The notes: generated from the sequence alone by a model not told the origin. DNA of 37,255 bases from Candidatus Woesearchaeota archaeon (GCA_018303205.1 JAGVYP010000038.1:1-37255), one strand, 5' to 3'; numbered from the stretch's first letter, positions 7,872 through 15,622 are shown. A program made the numbers and translations.

Positions 7872-8684
7872 ATGAATCTGATAGATGAAATAAAACAGGA
7901 TATTTCCAAACTTGTTCAGAAAAAACAGGTTGTGCTTGTCAAACGTGGAAATGACGCTATCCAACAATCTTTGCAACTTGCACATCTCCTTGGAAAAAGA
8001 AAATTGCTTATCTGTGATCAAGGAGGCTGGCTAACGTATCCAACATACGGAAAGGACATGGGTTTTGAAATTGTTGTTATGAAAACAGATCACGGTGTCT
8101 TATCACCTCAAGAACTTCAAAAACATCTTGATGAAAAAAGTGTCTTGTTGATTAACTCACTACCTGGCTATATTTCTCCCCAAGACATGGGGATTCTTGA
8201 GCAAAACTGTAAAAGAAAAAACTGCTTTTTAATCAATGATGCAGCTGGAAGCATAGGGACTGTACATGCACAAATAGGAAATATTATTCTTGCTTCTTTT
8301 GGAAGTGATAAGCCTTTAAAAATCGGTTTTGGAAAAGCGGGGTTTATAGCATGTGATGATGACACGTTTCTTGACCATTTTATACCTTTCTCTTTTAGTG
8401 AAAAAGAATTGCAAGAAATAAAAAATGCTGTTAAGGGATTACAAGATCGCTTACGCTTTTTACAACAAAAAAGAATCCCTGTTATCAAAGAATTACAAGA
8501 AAAAAATAAAAAAATACTCTTCCCAACCCGATATGGTATTAACGTTATTATTCTTTTTGAAAATGAAAAAGAAAAAAAAGAAATTATTACTTATTGTGAA
8601 AAAAATCATCTTGAATATACTCTTTGTCCTCGAGAGATCAGGGTGCTTGATAATGCTGTTTCTGTAGAAATAAAACGATTGTGA
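7872..8684 (+). CDS. DegT/DnrJ-like PLP-dependent enzyme, reduced form
   Basis: 270 aa from the ATG at 7872. It matches fold-type-I PLP enzymes of the DegT/DnrJ/EryC1 type. KRGNDAIQQSL resembles the N-terminal cofactor-phosphate region. LINDAAGSIG (about 120) supplies the Asp that contacts the pyridine nitrogen. ILASFGSDKPLKIGFGKAGF has the Ser-rich context of the Schiff-base lysine. The usual enzymes are about 370 aa; here the C-terminal domain is strongly shortened. It may be an aminotransferase acting on a nucleotide sugar or amino acid, but no sugar-pathway neighbours are present. The frame stays open upstream, yet the TATA position argues for this start. Confidence 0.6.
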   Translation: MNLIDEIKQDISKLVQKKQVVLVKRGNDAIQQSLQLAHLLGKRKLLICDQGGWLTYPTYGKDMGFEIVVMKTDHGVLSPQELQKHLDEKSVLLINSLPGYISPQDMGILEQNCKRKNCFLINDAAGSIGTVHAQIGNIILASFGSDKPLKIGFGKAGFIACDDDTFLDHFIPFSFSEKELQEIKNAVKGLQDRLRFLQQKRIPVIKELQEKNKKILFPTRYGINVIILFENEKEKKEIITYCEKNHLEYTLCPREIRVLDNAVSVEIKRL

Positions 8685-8769
8685 GGGAGTAACTGCTATC
8701 TCTCCCATTTTTTTCCAATTCATAATTTTTTTAAGTATCTTTATCATCAATAAAAAATAAGAACGCTTC

Positions 8770-9417
8770 TTACTGAAAACCTTTTGCTAACTCTCTCAAT
8801 TTTGCTTCGGGATTGTCTGCTTTTGTTATACCTGACGCTATAAGAATTCCTCTTGCACCATACTCAAGTGCTTTTTTTACGTCTTCAATAGTTTTAATGC
8901 CTGCACCGCACAATACAGGAGTGCCATCCGCATTTTCTACGCATTGAACAATCAACTCTGGTTTTGCTGTTGCTACTGAAATATTTCCCCCAATAAGCTC
9001 AGGAGGTTCAATGGCAAGATAATCAGGACTCATCTGCGCAACTTTTTTTGCTAAACTTGGCTTTGCAATACATACTACTGTTATCAAATTCAATTCTTTT
9101 GCTCTTTCAATTGTCTTTTTTATAACGTTTAAATCAATTTGCTTTTCAGCGTGATTAATTAACGTTCCTACTGCTCCATTTTGTTTTACTGCTTCGGGCA
9201 AAATATTTCCCGTATTTGCACCGTATTCAACAGGATCGATATGTTGCACAAATATTTTTGTATGTACTGCTTTACTTACTCTGTAACAATCTGCAGCTTG
9301 CACAACAGGAACAATTTCTATTTTCGTTTCTTTTTGTATTTTCTCACAAATCTTTGCAAGCTTTACAGCGTTTTCTCCCGTTCCTTCTTTTGTTGTTTTG
9401 AAATTGACTAAAATCAT
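8770..9417 (-). CDS. tpiA: Triosephosphate isomerase (archaeal type)
   Basis: 215 aa, the short tetrameric archaeal form (bacterial enzymes have about 250). It interconverts dihydroxyacetone phosphate and glyceraldehyde 3-phosphate. Asn5 and Lys7 (MILVNFKT) bind substrate, His89 in LINHAEK is the electrophile, and Glu137 in LAIEPPELIGG is the base. The phosphate loops VLCGAGI and GILIASGI are present near the C-terminus. It is the last gene of the fbp-fba-gap-pgk-tpiA series on the same strand. It is separated from pgk by 316 bp that contain a structured repeat, so it may have its own transcript. Confidence 0.95.
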   Translation of the reverse strand: MILVNFKTTKEGTGENAVKLAKICEKIQKETKIEIVPVVQAADCYRVSKAVHTKIFVQHIDPVEYGANTGNILPEAVKQNGAVGTLINHAEKQIDLNVIKKTIERAKELNLITVVCIAKPSLAKKVAQMSPDYLAIEPPELIGGNISVATAKPELIVQCVENADGTPVLCGAGIKTIEDVKKALEYGARGILIASGITKADNPEAKLRELAKGFQ

Positions 9418-9538
9418 TTTTGTTCTCGTTTATTTTTAGTATTTTTTTGAATCTTATATTTTTTATTTTTTTATTTCACTTATTTTTGTTTTTTCATCTT
9501 TTTATACTCTTCTATTTTTTGTAATACTTTAGTGTTCT

Positions 9539-9666
9539 GAAGCTGTACCGTCTTCTCGCGTGGTTGTCCTACTTGTTTCTTCTTCGCTCATTCCCGCTGG
9601 GAGCTTCCCCTTTCGCTTCGTCTATACTTTTCGTCAAAACGCTCGACTTGAGGACGGTGCAGCTTC
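9539..9666 (+). repeat. Structured intergenic element, copy A
   Basis: 128 bp lying between pgk and tpiA. The 14-nt arms at 9539-9552 and 9653-9666 (GAAGCTGTACCGTC / GACGGTGCAGCTTC) pair fully, with one G-U wobble if read as RNA. Just inside are segments conserved with the other copies: TTCTCGCGTGGTTGTCCT after the left arm and ACGCTCGACTTGAG before the right arm. An internal GGGAGCTTCCCC hairpin is also present. The stretch 9418-9733 holds no gene apart from this element. Confidence 0.8.
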
Positions 9667-9733
9667 ATAATCGTGTAATTACCATTTTTTTATAGGATTG
9701 TAATCTTAAAAGTTTGTTCTTATTTCTTTTTCC

Positions 9734-10966
9734 CTATTTTACTCTCTGCTTTGCCTTTTGCAGCATTTGCATAACTGGAGCTTTTTCACCAGAAAGATAA
9801 TATAAGGTTGCTCTTCCACCAATGCTGACATGACTAAATTTTTCTGCAATGCCCATATCTGCAACTACTTTGGCACTATGACCTCCTCCTACAACAGTAT
9901 AGGCATTTTCACATGATACTTTTTCCAATAGGGCATAGGTTCCATACTCAAAACCAGGAATCTCAAACCTTCCCATAGGTGAGTTAATCACGATTGTTTT
10001 GGCATCCTCAAGAATCTTGCTGTACCTCCCTACTGTTTCTCTTCCAATATCAGAGATGATATAAGGAGTTGGTAATTTTGCTACTCTTACCTCAATGCGT
10101 TCTTCTTGTTTCTTCACGGCAACATCAACAGGAGTTTCAATCTTATCACCATATTTTTCAATAAGTTCCTTTGCCTGGGGAAGAAGGGGAAGAATTTCCT
10201 TTCCTTGCAATACTTCTAAAGAAATAGGACCCAGATCATATCCTTTTGCAGCAAGAAACAAATTACCAAGAATACCACCCGTAAGAATGACATCTGCCTG
10301 ATTCTGCTTCATTAAATTTTTAATTACTTTGAGAGACTCTTTTACTTTCACACCTCCCAAAAGGTAAACAATAGGACGCTGAGGTTGCACGAGTATTTTC
10401 TGCAATGCGGCAATTTCCTTTTCAACAACTCTCCCTGCAACCGTAGGAAGCATTTCTCCAAAACCTACCAGACTCGGTTGTGAACGATGAATAGCTGCAA
10501 AAGCATCATTTACAAAAAGATCGCTCACTGCTGCCAATGCCTTTACCAGAATACAATGTGCCTGGACATCAGCAGGTCTTTCCAAGGTTTCCTCAGAAAA
10601 AAAGCGCACATTTTCCAAGACGAGGATGTCTCCCGGATTCATCTTTTTGATATGCTCTTTTGCATTGCTTCCAAAAATATCATCAACAAACTGTATATGA
10701 TTTCCCAAATATTTTTTTAAAAGCTCAGCATGTTGTTGTAGGGAAATAAACTCATTATCTCCTGGCCTTCCTTGATGGGAAAGCACAACAGTCTTTGCAC
10801 CTTTGTCACGTAATTCTTTTAAGGTCGTCGCAGCATGTAACTTAATGCGTTCATCATTGGTGATAAGTCCTGTGGCAGGATCTATGGGGCAGTTGATATC
10901 TACTCTTGCAAGAACCACTTTGTTCTTTACCTCAACATCATCTAAAGTAAGAAAATCATATCCCAT
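9734..10966 (-). CDS. pgk: Phosphoglycerate kinase
   Basis: 410 aa. It converts 1,3-bisphosphoglycerate plus ADP to 3-phosphoglycerate plus ATP, or the reverse in gluconeogenesis. Family landmarks are VVLARVDINCPID (N-terminal substrate Arg/Asp), LSHQGRPG, LENVRFFSEE, FVNDAFAAIHR, YLLGGVKVKESL and the C-terminal VGGGHSAKV. Of two adjacent ATGs (10969 and 10966) the second has better spacing from AGGTG (10973-10977). The start overlaps the reading frame of the gap 3' end, which stops at 10956, so translation of pgk is probably coupled to gap. Confidence 0.95.
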   Translation of the reverse strand: MGYDFLTLDDVEVKNKVVLARVDINCPIDPATGLITNDERIKLHAATTLKELRDKGAKTVVLSHQGRPGDNEFISLQQHAELLKKYLGNHIQFVDDIFGSNAKEHIKKMNPGDILVLENVRFFSEETLERPADVQAHCILVKALAAVSDLFVNDAFAAIHRSQPSLVGFGEMLPTVAGRVVEKEIAALQKILVQPQRPIVYLLGGVKVKESLKVIKNLMKQNQADVILTGGILGNLFLAAKGYDLGPISLEVLQGKEILPLLPQAKELIEKYGDKIETPVDVAVKKQEERIEVRVAKLPTPYIISDIGRETVGRYSKILEDAKTIVINSPMGRFEIPGFEYGTYALLEKVSCENAYTVVGGGHSAKVVADMGIAEKFSHVSIGGRATLYYLSGEKAPVMQMLQKAKQRVK

Positions 10967-11877
10967 CATGATCACCTGTTTTCTCTGCAAGATCAACCAA
11001 TCTTTTTGCATATGCCCACTCATTATCATACCAAGCAAGTATTTTTGCAGTATTACCCATTACTTGCGTGCTTAAACCATCTACGATTGCTGAGTGTTCA
11101 TCTCCCTTAAAATCGCAAGATACAACTTGCTTCTCTTTTTAGTATGACCACAAGATCAATCAGCGAAACCGTTTCTGTGGGTACACGAATTGCTAATCCT
11201 GCAATCTTATCTTTCATTTCCGGAATCACTAACTTTAATGCTTTGGATGCTCCTGTGCTTGTGGGAATCATCGATTTTGTTGCATAGCTAGCCCTGCGCA
11301 GATCTTCATGGGTTTTGTCTAATAATTGCTGATCACACGTGTATGCATGTATCGTTGTCATAAATCCTTTTTCTATGCCAAAACTCTCCTGCAATACTTT
11401 TACAACAGGTGCTAAACAATTGGTTGTGCAGGAAGCATTAGAAATAATCTTATGTTCTGGTTTTAACTGGTTATCATTCACTCCTATAACAATGGTGATA
11501 TCTTCTCCTTTGGAAGGTGCTCCAATAATAACTTTCTTTGCACCTGCTTTGAGATGCTTTTCAGCCCCTTCGCGATCTTTGAAAATTCCTGTACATTCTA
11601 AAACAATATCAACATTCAAGTCTTTCCAAGGAAGATGTTCTGGATTCCGTTCTGCAAATACTTTTATTTCTTTTCCATTCGCGATCATGCTTTTTTCTTT
11701 GATTTCGAGATTTCCCTGCCAGGTTCCATAGGTAGAATCATACTGGAATAAATGCCCCATGGTTTTTGCGTCAGAAGTTCCGTTAATTGCAATGACTTCT
11801 ATCTTTTTGTTTTGCAGTGCGTGGCGTAATGCGCACCTTCCTGTTCTTCCAAAACCATTAATTGCAATGCGTATCAT
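10956..11877 (-). pseudogene. gap: Class I glyceraldehyde-3-phosphate dehydrogenase with internal deletion and frame change
   Basis: From the ATG at 11877 the frame reads a bacterial-type (class I) GAPDH: nucleotide-binding INGFGRTGR, catalytic Cys150 in SNASCTTNCLAP, His177 in TTIHAYT, and NAD-dependent-type middle motifs. It then stops early at 11107 after LVVILKRE-ASCILRF. The rest of the enzyme continues in another frame: VVSCDFKGD, AIVDGLSTQVMGN and AWYDNEWAYAKRLVDLAEK, ending at a TGA at 10956-10958. Between the two parts about 29 residues expected in this family are absent. A single-base sequencing error therefore cannot restore the gene. It is either a genuine inactivating deletion, or an assembly collapse. 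Archaea usually carry class II GAPDH, so the bacterial type suggests transfer or a DPANN replacement. Confidence 0.8.
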
Positions 11878-11955
11878 CGTGTTTCTCTTTGGATATTTTA
11901 TTTTTTCATATTTTTCCATATTTTTTTATCAATTTTTCCTATTTTATTTTCTTTC

Positions 11956-12075
11956 GGTCACCGTCTTCTCGCGTAGTTATCCTTTTTGTTTATTCATCGC
12001 TTATCCCCGATGGGGACATCCCCCTCAGCTTTGTCTATTTTTTCTGTCTAAACGCTCGACCTGAGGACGGTGACC
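11956..12075 (+). repeat. Structured intergenic element, copy B
   Basis: 120 bp between fba and gap. The perfect 10-bp arms GGTCACCGTC (11956-11965) and GACGGTGACC (12066-12075) differ from copy A at their outer part but still pair. Conserved inner segments follow: TTCTCGCGTAGTTATCCT on the left and ACGCTCGACCTGAG on the right. A central GGGGACATCCCC hairpin is followed by a TTTGTCTATTTTT stretch like copy A. No gene is seen in 11878-12139. Confidence 0.8.
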
Positions 12076-12139
12076 ACCTTTAAGGCAATGATCGCTCAGT
12101 AGGTGTTTGACTTTCCGACGGTGAATAACCATATATCTT

Positions 12140-13099
12140 TTATTCTCCCAACTTAAATGGTATTTCTCCTTTTGCGACTTTCTCTGCGAAGTCAACGTCT
12201 TTATTGCCAAGTGTTATTGCAGAGAGCGCATTTGCCATACGGATTGCTTCTGTCAAAGGTTTTTGGTGAATGTTTCTTCCTGTTGCATTCCCTCTTGCTC
12301 CGCTGATATGAATCTGGTCCCAGGTTTCTTGCAAAAATGCTCTTACTGCTTTTGAACTACCACCACTGGTAATCACTCCTGTTCTTCCTGCAGCAGTAAT
12401 AGCTTCCTTGAATGCTTCTGCAGCACTTCCTTCTTTTGGCTTAGGATAATTCACTTTTACAAAATCAGAACCTAGACATGCACCCATTCCTGCAGCTCCA
12501 GCAACGAGATGAGGATCTTTTTCATTCGGAACAGCTTTCCCTCGGGGATACATCCAAAATACCGTAAGCAAACCCTGCTGATGCGCTTGAAAAGCAATCT
12601 GCGCTGCTTCTCTCATCATCTCATCTTCATATTCACTTCCAGCATAGACGGTAAAACCCACTCCCACAACCTTTAATTTTGTCTGTTGCTTGAATTTTAT
12701 AACATCATCCACACTCCACAACATCTTACTGCTTGGATCATGCTGTGTAGTTTTTACCAAATGCGTTTTTGAATTTAATTTAATCAAATAAGGAACTCTT
12801 GGATACGAAGGAGCGTATCGTGCTATTAAACCCAGTTGGGAAGCAAAGACTCCTATGGTTGCTTGGGATGCTATCTTAAACAAATGCTCAGGATCAGCAT
12901 CATCTAAGGGGATCTTGGTTTCTTTTCCTTCCAAGTCTGTTGTTCCATAAAAATCATCATTCATATGCTCTATTTTTTGATCTCCTGCAAAGAGCATGAG
13001 CTTTCCTGTGTATCGTGTTGCAACGAGGAAATTTTTAATGTATTCTGCTTTTTTATCTTCAGGCACATCTGCCGGTACTAAAACATCTATTTGATTCAT
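12140..13099 (-). CDS. fba: Class I fructose-1,6-bisphosphate aldolase (DeoC/LacD-type)
   Basis: 319 aa. It joins or cleaves dihydroxyacetone phosphate and glyceraldehyde 3-phosphate through a Schiff base. LMLFAGDQKIEH (about 34-45) is the N-terminal motif of this archaeal-type aldolase family. Lys215 in SDFVKVNYPKP is the likely Schiff-base lysine. GVITSGGSSK and ISGARGNATGRNIHQ form the phosphate-binding C-terminal part. The start is supported by GAGGTGA upstream, placed in the last codons of fbp only 6 bp away. A separate aldolase next to a separate bisphosphatase means the bifunctional archaeal FBP aldolase/phosphatase is not needed here. Confidence 0.92.
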   Translation of the reverse strand: MNQIDVLVPADVPEDKKAEYIKNFLVATRYTGKLMLFAGDQKIEHMNDDFYGTTDLEGKETKIPLDDADPEHLFKIASQATIGVFASQLGLIARYAPSYPRVPYLIKLNSKTHLVKTTQHDPSSKMLWSVDDVIKFKQQTKLKVVGVGFTVYAGSEYEDEMMREAAQIAFQAHQQGLLTVFWMYPRGKAVPNEKDPHLVAGAAGMGACLGSDFVKVNYPKPKEGSAAEAFKEAITAAGRTGVITSGGSSKAVRAFLQETWDQIHISGARGNATGRNIHQKPLTEAIRMANALSAITLGNKDVDFAEKVAKGEIPFKLGE

Positions 13100-13105
13100 T
13101 ATTCT

Positions 13106-13981
13106 TCACCTCACCTGAATTGCTTTTACCAAGTCATGACTTCCTATATAAATCGGAGATTTTTGATTGGGTTTAACGGGTTTTATATCAAGCATACGCT
13201 GTTGACCATCACTTGCATAGCCTCCTGCTTGTTCAACAAGAAAAGCCATCGGAAGACATTCAAAGAGTAACCGTATCTTTCCTTCAGGATTGTCCTTGAG
13301 TTTAGGATAACAATAAAAGCCACCGTGCACTAGAATATTATTCACATCTGCTATCATTGCTCCTACACAACGAATTTTATAACCTTCTTTTTCTAATCTT
13401 TGCATTAAGGTTTCGTGATCAGGAACATATTTGTCCCTTGTTCCGCTCGGCACGTATATCTTTCCTTCAGGAATTTTTATGTTTTCTCTTCTTAATTTCC
13501 AAGAACCATCTTCTTGTAATACAAATTCATGAGTACCTTTTCCCACACTATAGACCAGCGTTGTGAGGGGGCCATAAAGAATGTACATCGCTGCTATTAT
13601 TTTTGTTTCCGGTCCTGTCATGATACCATTTTTGAAAATGCCAAAGATAGGTCCCAGGCTAAGGTTTGTTTCCATGCTTGAAACTCCGTCCATAGGATCA
13701 AGGGCAATGCCCAAACCTCTTGTTCTTCCTGTTTCGAGAATGCCTTCACGCTCTTCTGTTACAATAGTCTTTACATCATCTACTTTCTCGAGTAGTTCTA
13801 CCCAATAGCGATCTGCTGCAGTGTCTAATTCTAATTGTTCTTCTCCATACTGATTTTTTGTTCCTGTTTGATGTATGGTCGTATAGAAAAATCTTTTTAC
13901 TTGAAGTGCTCCTTTTGCAAGAGATAAGATAACTCTTGCAATCGCAGGATCTGCATTTTGGAGATGTTCTTTGAGCATCAT
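13106..13981 (-). CDS. fbp: Fructose-1,6-bisphosphatase, class I
   Basis: 291 aa. It hydrolyses fructose 1,6-bisphosphate to fructose 6-phosphate, the committed step of gluconeogenesis. Class I landmarks are VTEERE (metal Glu), LDPMDGVSSME (canonical DPLDGSSN, metal and phosphate binding), YVPSGT, and GKIRLLFECLPMAFLVEQAGG near the C-terminus. It is slightly shorter than the usual 320-335 aa. Two ATGs (13981, 13978) are possible; the promoter places the transcript start about 20 nt upstream. It is the first gene of the sugar-phosphate cluster. Class I enzymes are uncommon in archaea, which suggests lateral gain. Confidence 0.92.
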   Translation of the reverse strand: MMLKEHLQNADPAIARVILSLAKGALQVKRFFYTTIHQTGTKNQYGEEQLELDTAADRYWVELLEKVDDVKTIVTEEREGILETGRTRGLGIALDPMDGVSSMETNLSLGPIFGIFKNGIMTGPETKIIAAMYILYGPLTTLVYSVGKGTHEFVLQEDGSWKLRRENIKIPEGKIYVPSGTRDKYVPDHETLMQRLEKEGYKIRCVGAMIADVNNILVHGGFYCYPKLKDNPEGKIRLLFECLPMAFLVEQAGGYASDGQQRMLDIKPVKPNQKSPIYIGSHDLVKAIQVR

Positions 13982-13990
13982 GGTCAAAAG

Positions 13991-14032
13991 GTAGGATAAT
14001 ATCCTACTTTAGAAAGGTGGGTTCTATATAAA
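13991..14032 (-). promoter_or_regulatory. fbp promoter with a 17-bp palindrome at the predicted start site
   Basis: On the minus strand the TATA box TTTATATA lies at 14032-14025, placing transcription start near 14002. That point falls inside a perfect 8+1+8 palindrome, GTAGGATAATATCCTAC (13991-14007). The palindrome could be an operator controlling the gluconeogenic operon, or a 5' hairpin of the roughly 20-nt leader. Confidence 0.55.
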
Positions 14033-14047
14033 CCTTGTGGAAAAAGG

Positions 14048-15065
14048 GGCTAATATGAAACCCTCTGTTTTAGAATAGGAATATTTAAGTAGTAGTCTCG
14101 TCGATAAACTGTTTGAAAGAACGAGTTTTATAGACGAGGTGACTACCAATGGAAATTATAATTTCGAAGTTTAAAAAGGTTGCTGATTTTTGCTATGAAC
14201 TTTGCCAAATTGGCAAAGTTCCCTTGTACTTCTCAAAGTATGCCAATAAGATCTATACCAATTATCAGCATTTGTTCATGCTAGTATACAAGCAAGCCAG
14301 AAAATTTACCTACGAAGAATTATTAACTGATTTAGCTGATAACATCAGCTTACGATGTTATCTTGGCTTGAATGAACTACCCCATTATACCACTTTGATT
14401 AAGTTTGCTCAACGATTACCAAGCTTGGTAATCGATAAACTTGTTCTAGCTTTCAAGAAATTGGTAGAACAACCTGAAAAGGTTGCAATTGATAGTACAG
14501 GAATTAGTTTGGATAATGCGAGTCCGCATTATTGCAAAAGAATAGGCTTGCCTTTCAAGAAAAGACCTTTCTTGAAAGCAAGTTTTATCGTCGATATAAA
14601 CACATTCATGATCTTACTTGCTAGGTTTCGTAAGAAACCAAGACATGATCTTATCGATGCAAAGATCATGGTAAAAAAACTTAGCAAACATTACAAACCT
14701 AAAATATTTTATGCTGATCGTTGTTATGATAGCGATGAAATGTTCAAACAAGTGTTTGAACAACTCCATGCTTACCCATTAATCTTGCAAAAGAACTTGC
14801 ATATCCCAAAATACAAACGCCATGGCACATATCGTAAAAAAACATACGATGTATTCGATTATGGCGAATACCTACAAAGAAACCGCATAGAAACAAGCAT
14901 CGATATGTTCAAAAAAAGAAATGGACACCACATCAGAAGCAAAAACAACAAATGCCAAAAAGTAAAAGCATTTACAAGAGTTATAGCCTACAACATCGAT
15001 AGGCTAATAAGAATGGGAAAAAATCTTATTTTGATCATCATTAAAATAAGGGTTTCATATTAGCC
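14048..15065 (+). mobile_element. Complete insertion sequence with 17-bp terminal inverted repeats
   Basis: The 1,018-bp element is bounded by perfect 17-bp inverted repeats GGCTAATATGAAACCCT (14048-14064, and its complement at 15049-15065). The flanks carry near-identical GAAAAAGG / GAAAAAAGG, possibly a target duplication, though it differs by one A and so is uncertain. One intact transposase gene fills it, and its last codons lie within the right repeat. The lack of decay and the perfect ends suggest recent insertion upstream of fbp. Confidence 0.88.
14149..15063 (+). CDS. IS5/IS4-like DDE transposase (DDE_Tnp_1)
   Basis: 304 aa, the single gene of the insertion sequence. An N-terminal helical DNA-binding part (LADNISLRCYLGLNELPHYTT, as in DUF772-type IS5 transposases) precedes the RNase H-like catalytic core. 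The DDE triad is visible: Asp115 in VAIDSTGI, Asp190 in FYADRCYDSDE, and Glu248 in RNRIETSIDMFKKRNG. The start ATG follows GAGGTGAC at good spacing. The stop TAG lies in the right terminal repeat. All catalytic residues and length appear intact, so the element could be active. Confidence 0.9.
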   Translation: MEIIISKFKKVADFCYELCQIGKVPLYFSKYANKIYTNYQHLFMLVYKQARKFTYEELLTDLADNISLRCYLGLNELPHYTTLIKFAQRLPSLVIDKLVLAFKKLVEQPEKVAIDSTGISLDNASPHYCKRIGLPFKKRPFLKASFIVDINTFMILLARFRKKPRHDLIDAKIMVKKLSKHYKPKIFYADRCYDSDEMFKQVFEQLHAYPLILQKNLHIPKYKRHGTYRKKTYDVFDYGEYLQRNRIETSIDMFKKRNGHHIRSKNNKCQKVKAFTRVIAYNIDRLIRMGKNLILIIIKIRVSY

Positions 15066-15110
15066 GAAAAAAGGGCTTAGTAGAAAACTTCGCTTCGCTT
15101 GGGGTTGCCG

Positions 15111-15171
15111 GCTTCTCGCTTGTTATTTCTTTTTGATTATTACTGACTTGCACAAAAATCAAGGATTTTTG
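15111..15171 (+). repeat. Structured intergenic element, half copy E
   Basis: Right beside the insertion sequence, this segment matches the 5' half of copy D: CTTCTCGCTTGTT, a T-rich spacer, then GACTTGCACAAAAATC and the hairpin AAAAATC-AAG-GATTTTT. No matching 3' arm is found downstream, so it is a truncated copy, perhaps cut during insertion of the neighbouring element or by recombination. Confidence 0.6.
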
Positions 15172-15294
15172 GAGGTAATTAATCCTGATTACGTACTTTT
15201 TGTCTTTTCTTTTCACCATTTTTTTATTTTTTCTATTCATCATTTTCTCTCTTCTTTTTGAGCACTCCTACGGAGATTTACTCTACTCCTTCTT

Positions 15295-15525
15295 GAAGCT
15301 GTACCATCTTCTCGCTTGCAATTTTTATCTCGACGAATGACATTCCCCGCAATTGTTTCGTCAATTGGAACCGATGTGAGTTTCGCTTCGCTCAAGCCCA
15401 CTTTTTCGTGTGGCTTTATGCCGCACCTGTTTTTACCAGATTTTTCTTAAAAATCTGAGGAACTTCCCCCTTGTCACTTCTTATTTTCTTGTCTAAAAAG
15501 CTCGACTTGAGGACGGTACAGCTTC
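15295..15525 (+). repeat. Structured intergenic element, copy C with an inserted module
   Basis: 231 bp. The 14-nt arms GAAGCTGTACCATC (15295-15308) and GACGGTACAGCTTC (15512-15525) pair at 13 positions. Inside are TTCTCGCTTG on the left and AAGCTCGACTTGAG on the right. The extra length comes from an inner module (about 15372-15462) containing GTGAGTTTCGCTTCGCTCAA, a GTGTGGC/GCCGCAC hairpin and CTGTTTTTACCAGATTTTT. Parts of this module also occur at 5495-5553. No gene is present in 15066-15557. Confidence 0.75.
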
Positions 15526-15557
15526 AGAAAACTGAACTATAATCACTTATAGAAACG

Positions 15558-15612
15558 TTTATAAAGGTCATGGCTCCAGAAGAGGATGAGGATTAAGGGA
15601 TGAACGCGGTGA
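15558..15612 (+). promoter_or_regulatory. Promoter and ribosome binding site of the MoxR-VWA locus
   Basis: TTTATAAA at 15558-15565 predicts transcription start near 15588. GCGGTGA at 15606-15612 is a ribosome binding site 10 bp before the ATG at 15623. A nine-codon frame (15600-15629) begins with ATG ahead of this site and overlaps the true start in another frame, so it might act as a small upstream open frame. Confidence 0.55.
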
Positions 15613-15622
15613 AGAAATTCTC

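Noticed and set aside
9539-9666. CRISPR array or tRNA gene at the structured elements
   Set aside because: There is no regular repeat-spacer pattern and no cas gene in the window. The stems do not fit a tRNA cloverleaf and the T-arm sequence is absent.
15570-15596. Eight-codon frame beginning ATGGCTCCAGAAG before the MoxR-VWA locus
   Set aside because: It starts upstream of the transcript start predicted from the TATA box at 15558, so it is probably not translated.
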